A stretch of 64,000 nucleotides of DNA from Procambarus clarkii (lineage: Eukaryota > Arthropoda > Malacostraca > Decapoda > Cambaridae). A program made the translations under genes and the position numbers. This document shows, one piece after another, positions 44,901 to 55,035 of this stretch; positions within the stretch are counted from its first letter, which is position 1, and each line of letters starts with the position of its first letter. The notes under the pieces are model-generated. The model worked only from the letters and a program-made list of their open reading frames with translations. It ran no database searches and was not told where the DNA came from. The stretch is from positions 29,640,324 to 29,704,323 of the forward strand of contig NC_091195.1 of assembly GCF_040958095.1 (NCBI RefSeq), read 5' to 3'.

Positions 44901-47900
44901 GTGTGTTGTGTTGGTGTGGTGTGTTGGTGTGGTGTGTTGGTGTGTTTGCGTTGCGTGCTGGTGTGGTGTGTTGGTGTGGAGTGTTGGTGTGGTGTGTTGG
45001 TGTGGAGTTGGCATGGTGTGTTGGTGTTGTGTGTTGGCGTGGTGTGTTGTTGTGGTGTGTTTCCGTGGTGTGTTGGTGTGGTGTGTTGATGGGGTTTGTT
45101 GGTGTGGTGTGGTGGCATAGGGTATTGGTGTGGAGTGTTGGCGTGGTGAGTTAGTGTGGTGTGTTGGTGTGGTGTGTTGGCGTGGTGTGTTGGTGTGGTG
45201 TGTTGGCGTGGTGTGTTTACGTGGTGTGTTGGCGTGGTGTGTTGGTATGGTGTGTTGGTGTGGTGTGTTGGCCTGGTCTGGTGATGTGGTGTGTTGGTGT
45301 GATGTGTTGGTGTGGTGCGTTGGCTTGGTGTTTTAGTGTGGTGTGTTGGTGTGGTGTTCTGGTGTGGTGTGTTGGCATGGTGTGTTGGTGTGGTGTGTTG
45401 GCGTAGTGTATTGGTGTGGTGTGTTGCCGAGGTGTGGTGGAGTGGTGAGTTGGCGTGGTGTGTTGGCGTGGTGTGTTGGCTTGGTATGTTGGTGTGGTGT
45501 GTTAGCGTGGTGTATTAGCGTGGTGTGTTGGCATGGTGTGTTGGTATGCTGTTGTGTGTTCCCTAGGTGTGAATGCGTGGTGTGGTGTGAACGCGAGGTA
45601 TGGTGTGTTGGCATGGTGTGTTGGTGTGCTGTTGTGTGTTCCCTAGGTGTGAATGCGTGGTGTGGTGTGAACGCGAGGTATGGTGTGTTGGTGTGTGGTG
45701 TTGGTGTTGTTGTGTGGTATGTTCATCTTGTGTGTTGGTGTTTTGTGTTGGTATTGTGTGGTGTGGTGTTGTGGTGTGGTGTGTTGGCATGGTGTGTTGG
45801 TGTGGTGTGTTGGTCGGGTATGTTTGGTGTGGTGTGTTAGCGTAGTGTGGTGGTGTTGTGTGTTTGTGTGGTGGTGTGGTGTGTTAGTGTGGTTTGTTGG
45901 CGTGTTGTGTTCGTGTGGTTTGTTGGTCTGGTGTGTTGGCATGGTGTGTTGGTGTGGTGTGTTGGCTTGGTTTGTTGGTGTGGTGAGTTTGTGTGGTGTG
46001 TAGGTGTGGTGTGTTGGTGTTGTGTGTTGATATGGTATGTTGGTGTGGTGTGTTGGTGTTCTGTGGTGGTGTGGTGTATTGATGTGGTGTGTCGGTGTGG
46101 TGTGTTGGTTTGGTGTTTTTGTGTGGTGTGGTCCCTTGGTGTGGTGTGTTGGTGTGGTGTGTTAGCGTGGTGTGTTGTTTTGGTGTGTTGTGTTGGTGTG
46201 GTGTGGTATATTGATGTGGTGTTGTATGTTGGCGTGATGTGTTAGCATGGTGTGTTGATGTGGTGTGTTGTCGTGGTGTGTTGGCTAGGTGTGTTGGTGT
46301 GGTGTGTTGATGTGTTGTGTTGGTGTGGTGTGTTGGCAAGGTGTGTTGCATTATGTGTTGGTGTGGTGTGGTGTGTTAGCATGGTGTGGTAGCGTGGTGT
46401 GTTGGTGTGGTATGTTAGTATGGTGTGTTGGTGTGGTGTATTGGTGTGGTGTTCAGTGTTGGCGTGATGTGTTAGCGTGGTGTGTTGGTATTGTGTGTTG
46501 TCGTGGTGTGTTGTTATTGTGTGTTGTCGTGGTATGTTGGTAATGTGTGTTGTCGTAGTGTGTTGGTGTGGTGTGTTAGCGTGGTGTGTTAGCGTGGTGT
46601 GTTTGCGTGGTGTGTTGGTGTGGTGTATTAGCGTGGTGTGTTGGTGTGGTGTATTAGCGTGGTGTGTTGGTGTGGTGTGTTGGTGTGGTGTTTTGGTGTG
46701 GTGTGTTGGCGTGGTGTGTTGGCGTGATGTATTGGTGTGGTGTGTTGGTGTGGTTTGTTAGTGTGGAGTGTTGGTGTGGTGTGTTGGTGTGGTGTGTTGG
46801 CGTGGTGTGTTGTCTTGGTGTGTTGGTGTTGGGTGTTGGCGTGTTGTGTTGTTGTGTGTTAGCGTCATGTGTTGGTGTGGTGTGTTGGTGTGGTGTGTCG
46901 GCGTGGTGTGTTGGTGTGGTGTGTGTTGGTGAGGTGTGTTGGTGTGGTGTGTTGGTGTGGTGTGTTGGCGTGGTGTGTTGGCGTGGTGTGTTGTGTTTCC
47001 GTGGTGTTTTAGCGTGGTGTGTTGGCATGGTGTGTTGGCGTTGTGTGTTGGTGTGGTGTGTTGATGTGGTGTGTCGGTGTGGTGTGTTGGTGTGTTGTGT
47101 TGATGTGGTGTGTCGGTGTGGTGGGTTGGTGTGTTGTGTTGGTGTGGTGTGTTGGCGTTGTGTGTTGGTGTGGTGTATTGATGTGGTGTGTCGGTGTGGT
47201 GTGTTGGTTTGGTGTTTTTGTGTGGTGTGGTCCCTTGGTGTGGTGTGTTGGTGTGGTGTGTTAGCGTGGTGTGTTGTGTTGGTGTGTTGTGTTGGTGTGG
47301 TGTGTTGGTGTGGTGTGTTGGTGTGTTTGCGTTGCGTGCTGGTGTGGTGTGTTGGTGTGGAGTGTTGGTGTGGTGTGTTGGTGTGGAGTTGGCATGGTGT
47401 GTTGGTGTGGTGTGTTGGTGTGGTGTGTTGGCGTGGTGTGTTGTTGTGGTGTGTTGCCGTGGTGTGTTGGTGTGGTGTGTTGATGTGGTTTGTTGGTGTG
47501 GTGTGGTGGCATAGGGTATTGGTGTGGAGTGTTGGCGTGGTGAGTTAGTGTGGTGTGTTGGTGTGGTGTGTTGGCGTGGTGTGTTGGTGTGGTGTGTTGG
47601 CGTGGTGTGTTGGCGTGGTGTGTTGGCGTGGTGTGTTGGTATGGTGTGTTGGTGTGGTGTGTTGGCCTGGTCTGGTGATGTGGTGTGTTGGTGTGATGTG
47701 TTGGTGTGGTGCATTGGCTTGGTGTTTTAGTGTGGTGTGTTGGTGTGGTGTTCTGGTGTGGTGTGTTGGCATGGTGTGTTGGTGTGGTGTGTTGGCGTAG
47801 TGTATTGGTGTGGTGTGTTGCCGAGGTGTGGTGGAGTGGTGAGTTGGCGTGGTGTGTTGGCTTGGTGTGGTGGCGTGGTGAGTTGGCGTGTTGTGTTGGC

Positions 47901-48110
47901 GTGGTGTGATGGCATGGTGTGTTGGCGTGGTGTGATGGAATATTGTGATGGCATCGTGTGTTTTCGTGATATGTTGGTGTGGAGTGTTGGTGTGGTGTGG
48001 TGTGTGTACGTGGTGTGGTGGCGTGAGATGTTGTAATTGTGTGTTAACATGGCATGAGATGTTGGCATGGTGTGTTAGCATGGCGTGGTGTGGTGTGGTG
48101 TGATGTGGTG
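41966..48110. repeat. 13-bp minisatellite, block H, with internal 2.4-kb duplication
   Basis: The first 1.4 kb follows the C-type order of landmarks. Then more uniform units begin (43400-43900). After that, a segment at about 43960-45480 is repeated at about 46190-47860 (offset 2,381-2,394 bp), with a partial C-type fragment between them (45520-46075). A 78-bp piece, six units long, is doubled at 45530-45685. The block decays into GGTGTGGTGTGATGTGG and ends near 48110. Confidence 0.95.
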
Positions 48111-49227
48111 ACGTTGCATTGCGTGAGTATTAGGGATGACGGGTCAGTGGTTACACTTGGTTTTAGGTCCAGTAAAATAGACATCGTAGCTGTGACATTT
48201 TATTTTCGGGATATTACCGCTAACTTGTCATAGTTTCCAGGTAAAAAATTGTCAGAGTTTTTCTTAGTCCTACGGCGTCAGGGGTTCCAGGTAGATTAGT
48301 TTTTCAGATATTTACTTACTGCTAAGCCACCATCCGTTTAAGATGGAAATTATTTCAGAGTTCATATAATTATAGAAGTTTGTTTAAGAAATATTATAGA
48401 AAAAATTTATGGTCTTCTCTACATTCTTATTTAACTCTACAGACATAAACTGATATTTTAAATCTGTAGGCTTGAAGTAACTTGCATGTATAAATACACT
48501 TTATAATAAAAAACGCCAGTCGCATTACCCACCAACACTCCCCATTCCCTCTCCCCCTGTTCCCACCTCGCACCCCCACCTCCCCACTCTGGCACCATCA
48601 ATCTTATCTCTACCTTCACCTTTATCTAATCAATGCCCCTCCCCCCTTTCCCCCGCTTTACCTGTTCGTACCTCATATCGTCTCTCCCTCTCTTCATCCT
48701 TCATAATTTGCAAACTCGTTATTAATCTACATTTCAGACACAGTAAAACAATTCGTAATCTTAGTTTAGGATTCGCCAAAATATACCAAACAATCAATCA
48801 GGGCTATAATTCATTCTAACAATCTAATATCCCTAAAATTTAAAAGTCATATTTCAGATGTAGTAAATAAGATCAAGTCAGTAACCAAGTTCTAGCTCCA
48901 GTCCCAACTTTAACTTCCTCTTGTATCTTCATTAATATATAATAAATTCCACTGAAATTTAAACCCGCTGTATAACAGACTTTATAAAATACAACAATTT
49001 AGGGACCGAGCTCCAGCTCCTGCCCCGCCTCATTTATATAACTTCGTTAGTATCTCAAGATAACCTCCAGGTAGTATCTAATCATTTTCTTCGAAATTTA
49101 AGACTGCTATATTTCTTTCATGTTCCTTGCAAGTTCAATTCGTCCCATGGTCTTTGCATGCTACATGAGACTTAAACAACTATTACCGTGTATCTTATAT
49201 TTTGGCATGACTCATATGTAAATACAC
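48111..49227. other. No recognisable gene
   Basis: AT-rich and then C/T-rich sequence flanking the satellite. Frames are short, and I see no repeat structure beyond simple C/T bias at 48530-48700. Confidence 0.5.
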
Positions 49228-49228
49228 A

Positions 49229-49338
49229 ACTCCTCCTTCCTTCCTTCCTTCCTTCCTTCCTTCCTTCCTTCCTTCCTTCCTTCCTTCCTTCCTTCCTTCC
49301 TTCCTTCCTTCCTTCCTTCCTTCCTTCCTTCCTTCCTT
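49229..49338. repeat. (CCTT)n microsatellite
   Basis: About 110 bp of uninterrupted TTCC units. Confidence 0.98.
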
Positions 49339-49600
49339 TACATGTCCCCACATGTTCTCCGCTCATCTCACTACCCTTCCTTACAAGATCCCTCAATCTT
49401 TTACATGTCCCAGCATGTTCTCGATACACCTTGGTTCTGCATCCAACAATCTCTCTCAATCCTTTACATGTTCCCACATGTTCTCTGCTCATCTTACTTC
49501 CCTTTCTTACCATTTTCCTTCATCCATCCCTCCTCTACCTGTTTTAAGATGTTATCTAGGTTCATCGCATTCCCTTACATGTTCTCCGTTCACCTTGCTA
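49339..49600. repeat. Minisatellite of about 62 bp, three diverged units plus a fragment
   Basis: CTTTTACATGTYCCMRCATGTTCT recurs near 49336, 49398, 49461 and, shortened, 49573, each followed by CTCATCT/CTT-type sequence and CCCTCAATC. It directly adjoins the CCTT tract. Confidence 0.8.
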
Positions 49601-49784
49601 CTAAATCTTTAAACCAATTGTTTCTGCCATTTAATAATATATATATATCAATGAACTACTTATCATCAGCAGCATTACTAAATCCCAGTAAGTTACTACA
49701 AAGTGTTTATTTAATCATTTACCGAGAATTATGTTTCAAACTGTAATTCACTGTAAATGTCACTGTAATTTCCTTTATTAACAT

Positions 49785-50896
49785 AAAAGTTCTTACTAAC
49801 TCAGTTCTTAAACAAGACTAATCTTTTTGCTGTATTAATTGTAATAAGACATTCTTTCATATATTATCTATGGTTACACGTAATCATACTTGTTTATAGT
49901 TCCCAATGTAGTAAGCAAATTATTCTATTAAGGTTAAAGAAATCTTATTCATAAAAGACATTCTTTCATATATTATCTATGGTTATACTCAAATAACTTA
50001 AAAGCATCATCTTTGCATAATTTATCAACGAACAGTACTCATTCATAAAGTAAAATTATTATAAGTAGCTTCTTCACATCAAAGTAATTATTCCAAGATC
50101 TTTCATGCATTAAAAGGCACTCTAAATGTCCTCTTTATATAAGAAAGATATTCTCGGATCCGTCATATATGCTCTCAGAGACATCAAAGTTTATCCCTAA
50201 TTCACATTTGTAAATTAAAGAAACATTCTAAGACATCTTCGTACATTTAAAAATACTTTCCAGTACACTATGTCATTACTTCCAACATCTTAAAGCAATC
50301 TTTTCATAACTCAACTTAATTAAAAATACGCCTTCAGTAGTTAAAGATAACTTTTCAAGTCGTATTTTAAACAATATTTCCGTTAAATTTACTAAAACAT
50401 GTAAATATTAAATGACAATGAACTTTAAGTAATATACCAAAGTAATCATACTTGTTTACAGTCCCCAATGTAGTAACCAACTTATTCTATTAAGGTTAAA
50501 GAAATCTTATTCATAAAAGACATCAAGTTTATTTATATGATGTTTACATTTAACATATACAGTTATTTAAGAAATCATAGTACTTAAACATTTAACATAT
50601 ACAGTTATTTAAGAAATCATAGTACTTAAACATTTAACATATACAGTTATTTAAGAAATCATAGTACTTAAACATATACAGTTATTCAAGAAATCAGAGT
50701 ACTTAAACATATACAGTTATTCAAGAAATCATAGTACTTAAATAAATACAGTTCTTCAATAAACTATTGGGTTTAGTATATATGAAATATTTTCTCTGCA
50801 AATTGGAGAGTTTTTCAGAGATAAAAGACATTCATCAAGTAATTCCAGAATCTATAAATTATTATTTGTACCCTCGTTGAAGAGTTGAAGCCCTCG
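49785..50896. repeat. Eighth copy of the AT-rich spacer, outside the minisatellite
   Basis: Homologous to spacers 1-7 from AAAAGTTCTTACTAACTCA onward. It lacks flanking minisatellite and continues into a complete LINE tail. On the minus strand the end of the RING fragment (SPICRENI to NPIVY, about 50760-50832) is present, but the core is deleted. The sequence jumps from GACATTCA to TCAAGTAATTCC; both breakpoints carry TTCA in the full-length spacers, pointing to a microhomology deletion of about 245 bp. Confidence 0.9.
50545..50745. repeat. 36-42-bp tandem, five units
   Basis: ACATTTAACATATACAGTTA...AATCATAGTACTTAA is repeated five times (three 42-bp, two 36-bp). The satellite spacers carry only two units at the corresponding place. 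Confidence 0.9.
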
Positions 50897-51215
50897 TTGA
50901 GCCCCGTTGAAGAGCAGAGGTGCAACAGGTACTCTGAGAGAGAACTCTATCAACATCAGAGGCCCGAGACTGTTCAACACGCTTCCACTACACATAAGGG
51001 GCATAACTGGCCGACCCCTCACAGTGTTCAAGAAAGAACTTGACAAACATCTCCAAAGGATACCTGTGATCAACCAGGCTGTGACTCATACGTCAAGCTG
51101 CGAGCAGCCACGTCCAACAGCCTGGTTGACCAGTCCAGCAACGAGGAGGCCTGGTCGACGACCGAGCCGCGGGGTCGCTGAGCCCCAGAATCACCTCAAG
51201 GTAAGGTAACCCTCT
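50897..51215 (+). mobile_element. 5'-truncated LINE 3' tail
   Basis: The plus strand reads LRENSINIRGPRLFNTLPLH, then IRGITGRPLTVFKKELDKHL, the C-terminal tail of the same LINE whose reverse transcriptase lies at 51490-52796 on the other strand. It continues through the conserved 3' segment (CAACCAGGCTGTGACTCAT; CCTCAAGGTAAGGTAAC). The insertion is 5'-truncated to about 320 bp. Satellite spacers contain only its first 75 bp, up to GAGACTG. Confidence 0.85.
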
Positions 51216-51489
51216 TCCATATACCACAAAACTATCTGTATGCATCTACTCTGTGAAAGAAAAGGTAATAAACCCCTAGATCCCTTAAGGCGGTGATAAT
51301 AGAGACCATCTTCAATTAAGTCTATAGGGTTTAACCACTTAACAGGCCAGTCCACGAATGTTTGTTGTCAAACTCCTGCACATTTAAGGCTTTCTATGCT
51401 GTAAAACTTCTTTGCGCACAAAGGATCCATTGTATAAGGACAACACTAACCAATGAAATATTATAAACGAGTATATATTCCCAAAAATA
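51216..51489. other. No recognisable gene, between two LINE tails
   Basis: About 270 bp of unassigned sequence separating two LINE 3' ends that face each other. Confidence 0.5.
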
Positions 51490-52796
51490 AGTATAGTACA
51501 TACCTTGACCTTGAGGCGCTTCCGGGGCTTAGCGTCCCCGCGGCCCGGTCGTCGACCAAACCTCCTGGTTGCCGGACTGATCAACCAGGCTGTTGAACGC
51601 GGCTGCTCGCAGCCTGACGTATGAGTCACAGCCTGGTTGATCAGGTATCCTTTGGAGGTGCTTATCCAGTTCTCTCTTGAACACTGTGAGGGGTTTGCCA
51701 GTTATGCCCCTTATGTGTAGTGGAAGCGTGTTGAACAGTCTCGGGCCTCTGATGTTGATGCTCTGAGTTCTCTCTCAGAGTACCTGTTGTACCTCTGTTT
51801 TTCAACGGGGGTATTCTGCACATCCTGCCATGTCTTCTGGTCTCATGTGATGTTATTTCTGTGTGCAGGTTTGGGACCAGCCCCTCTAATATTTTCCACG
51901 TGAAAATTATTATGTACCACTCCCGCCTGCGCTCAAGGGAGTACAGTTTTAGGCCCTTTAGTCGGTCCCAATAGTTTAGATGTTTTACTGAGTGGATTCT
52001 AGCAGTAAAGGATCTCTGCATGCTCTCCAGGTCAGCAATTTCTCCAGCTTTGAAAGGTGCTCTCATTGTGCAGCAGTACTCCACTCTAGAGAGCACAAGC
52101 GTTTTGAAAAGTATCATCATCGGTATAGCATCTCTAGTGTGAAAAGTTCTTGTTATCCAACCTGTCATTTTTCTTGCAGTTGTGACGGCTACTTTATTGT
52201 GTTCTTTAAAGGTAAGGTCTTCCGACATGAGTACACCCAGATCCTTTACATTGCCTTTTCGTTCTATGTTATGATTTGCCTGAGTTTTGTACGTGGTTTC
52301 CGTTTTTATATTTTCATTTTTTTCATAGCGCATGAGCTGGAACTTATCTTCGTTAAACACCATATTATTTTCTGTAGCCCATAGAAAGACCTGATCTACA
52401 TTTGACTGGAGGTTCGCCGTGTCCTCTATGTTGCCTACTCTCATGAAGATCCTAGTGTCATCTGCAAAGGATGATACAGTGCTATAAGTTGTGTTCTTGT
52501 CTATGTCCGATATGAGGATGAGAAAAAGTACTGGAGCAAGCACAGTACCCTGGGGGACTGAGCTCTTCACGGTTGATGGGCTGGATTTTATTTTGTTGAC
52601 TATTAAACATTGGGTTCTGTTGGTCAGGAAATTGTAGATCCATCTGCCTATTTTTCCGGTAATTCCTTTTGAACGCATTTTATGTGCAATAACACCATGG
52701 TCACATTTATCAAAAGCTTTTGCGAAATCTGTGTAAATTACATCAGCGTTTTGTTTGTCTTCCATAGCATCTAATGCCATCATCACATATATAACA
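51490..52796 (-). pseudogene. LINE reverse transcriptase (ORF2 C-terminal half)
   Basis: A 374-codon minus-strand frame (52786-51662) covers reverse transcriptase motifs in order: IYTDFAKAFDKCDHGVI (motif A, catalytic Asp), SSVPQGTVLAPVLF (motif B), SSFADDTRIFM (motif C, FADD), LGVLMSEDL (motif D/E region), then the thumb and the QRSFTARIHSVKHLNYWDRL and LKLYSLERRRE tail typical of CR1/Jockey-related LINEs. The endonuclease and N-terminal RT are missing (5' truncation at about 52796). A small change after LRENS shifts the frame, so the conserved GPRLFNTLP tail is out of frame; the 3'UTR then follows to about 51490. It is inactive, but recent enough to stay open over 370 codons. Confidence 0.85.
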
Positions 52797-53506
52797 GTTC
52801 CCCACTTGTATTAGACAGTCATAGTTTTTAAGCACTTCTCTAATTAAAAATCTCTAAAGTTTCATAATTAAGTAAAGCACTTTTATATAAAAGAAAGTTT
52901 TAAATACTTAATAAACTACCTTTATCATTTCGTAACACCAATAGAAAATTACATCACTTCTGGCAATCTCGCTAGAAGTATTTTAAGAACATGACGTCAT
53001 TATTCATAGCTGCCATACATAATGATATACATGCATAATTTAGTAAAAGCTCGATTTAATATAATTTTAAATATACTTACCTAATTCCTGAAAATGAAAT
53101 GTACTATTAGTTATAATGCCATATATTAAATTTAAGGGTTTCAAAAAATCTTTATTAATATAATCAAATTAGGTGGCAACTTTCACCCTCTGCAATATAA
53201 GAGCATGAAGCTCCCATCAGCGCTATTATTATGACTAACTGGGCCATATCTACTCCCTTACGAGGAAAAAAATCACCATGGATACTTTGCTGAAAACGTG
53301 TCAAGGTTATTTAACTGACGAATCATTTTGTAATAATGAAACCTGCATTGCGTACTGAGTGAACTGTATATTCTGTCTTCCTCAAGGCATGGCCCTAGAC
53401 TTAACCAAGAAATATCCTCAAGCCGACGCTTACGTTTGCCGACCCTAGTACAATCTCAAGAGATTGAAGCTGAAGCTCGTTCCGTACCAGGAACAATTCA
53501 CGTCTC
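52797..53506. other. No recognisable gene
   Basis: AT-rich sequence with no long frame, no motif and no repeat that I can identify. Confidence 0.5.
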
Positions 53507-53733
53507 TGTTACGACCCTGGGTTCTTTAGTGGAAACCAGAGGTCAAAATTGAGTTATTAAACTTAACTATAGTATAGCTGAACGCAACCCTATGCGTCAT
53601 TGTCTGTATCTTCCCTGCCAGACGTAAGGCTATTCTTGTTTCTCAAAGAGCATTTAAAGACTGAGCTGGGGGTTGATTATTAAATAATAACATAGGCACC
53701 AACTATGTTTACTAATACTCTAATCATTTGTAA
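53507..53733 (+). repeat. Left inverted arm
   Basis: Matches the reverse complement of 57294-57522 from TGTTACGACCCTGGG to TAATCATTTGTAA, with scattered substitutions and small indels in the middle. Confidence 0.9.
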
Positions 53734-54064
53734 GTAACAATACGTTGCATAGGGGAAGATCTTTAATGTGCTTAGCTGCACGATCAATTAGGCTCCTTCC
53801 GGCACCACGACATGCGAGAGGCCTAGCTGGTCGCTAGGAGCGTTCTTCTCTGGCTGGCGTTCGTGGGGACGAGACCTACTCTGTGGCTGCACCCCTACTC
53901 TCCTCCCTTCTCCTCTTACTTATTTACCTTACCTTAAGTTCCTGTACCATTAAGTTAAGTATGATGTTTTAAGTGTGCCTACTCTGGTAGTAACGATTGG
54001 TGAGACCTGGGGGTAGTATTTGCCAGTGTTTTGGGTACCCCTAAGTGTTGTGTTTTGTATTAGG

Positions 54065-54164
54065 GTACCACGTGGTCTCACTACCCTAAGCTGCATCCAG
54101 CTTCAGTGCTTATCCAGTAGTACTTTACCCTAGCTTGTTCTCAGTGTAAACCTTGTATCCTGTC
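54065..54164 (+). repeat. Left inner inverted homology block
   Basis: ACCACGTGGTCTCACTACCC through CAGTGTAAACCTTG is matched in reverse at 56887-56990. The sequence between the outer and inner blocks is diverged, so the arms may really be two diverged copies of one LTR about 0.7-1 kb long. Confidence 0.75.
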
Positions 54165-54496
54165 TATGTGGACCAAGGCTTTTAACTGTAAGATAGGGTG
54201 GTAAAGTTATTGTTATTATTGTTATTGGTGTGAGTGTATATGGGGGGTTGTTAAGGGGTTAATAAATAAGTACATGAATTATAGGAGTATCCCTTCTTCC
54301 TGTGTGGGAGTGCATTGATCAACCCTTAGACTGACATATATGGTCTAGTAGCAAGGTATTATTACTGTGGATAGTTTATTTTGGGGGCCGGGCCTTTTAG
54401 CTCTCCCATATTTGATACTCTGTCTTCTAACTACCCTTACCCCTTAATAGTACCAGTCCCCCATAGCAAGCCCACCACAATATTATTTATAACAAG

Positions 54497-54514
54497 TGGT
54501 TGGCCTGTCCGGGA
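54497..54514 (+). promoter_or_regulatory. Possible LTR primer-binding site
   Basis: After an ATAACA end at 54494, TGGTTGGCCTGTCCGGGA begins with the TGG expected opposite a tRNA CCA end. GTCCGGGAT would pair with a tRNA-Pro-like T arm. If right, the left LTR is 53507-54494 (about 988 bp). The match to any one tRNA is imperfect. Confidence 0.35.
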
Positions 54515-54768
54515 TGAACATTATAAGTGTAAAAAATTAGATTCTTGAGTGCCAAAACTAAAATTTTTTGTTTTCCGCAGAACGGTTGTGTGCTAGCCTA
54601 GGGTCCAGCTCATCTAGCAAAGGACATTCTTGCACTGACTGGACACCCAGCTGGATCCCTTCACGATTAAGGTTAGTGTGGCCTTGTGTTAGGGGCCGTG
54701 CATTTTTTTTTTTTTTCCAATTTTTATTTTTTAATTTTTTCTTTGGCTGGGAGCTAAAATTATTAGTG

Positions 54769-55035
54769 ATGTCATCTGAAATGCAGAGACTGGCAATGGA
54801 GCCTTCAGCAGTAGAGATAAAGAAACTTACCAAGTCTAATTTAGTATTGTTAGGCAAGGAATTTGGCCTAGAATTAAATGACGCAGATAAAAAGTGGACT
54901 TTGGTGAATGAAATATTACAGCATTGTATTGATGAAGAACTATTGGCAAGTGATACACCTTTATGCCAGCCTAGCCAAGCAGAAAGTGCAACTCATAGGG
55001 ATAGAGAATTAGCTCTAGAGTTAGCAAAAATAAAG
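54769..55035 (+). pseudogene. Gag-like N-terminal segment
   Basis: ATG at 54769 opens a frame starting MSSEMQRLAMEPSAVEIKKL and followed by LTKSNLVLLGKEFGLEL. This is a helix-rich, SAP-like pattern seen at the start of some retroelement Gag proteins. Codons are AT-rich until about 55035, where composition turns abruptly GC-rich in the same open frame. I cannot exclude that this is instead the natural N-terminus of the recombinase protein. Confidence 0.4.

Noticed and set aside
11099..48110. Telomeric or CRISPR-like repeat
   Set aside because: The arthropod telomere repeat TTAGG is absent as a tandem. There are no uniform repeats separated by unique short spacers, and no associated genes.
49172..49513. 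Lys/Glu/Gly repeat protein on the minus strand
   Set aside because: It is the reading of (CCTT)n plus the 62-bp minisatellite.
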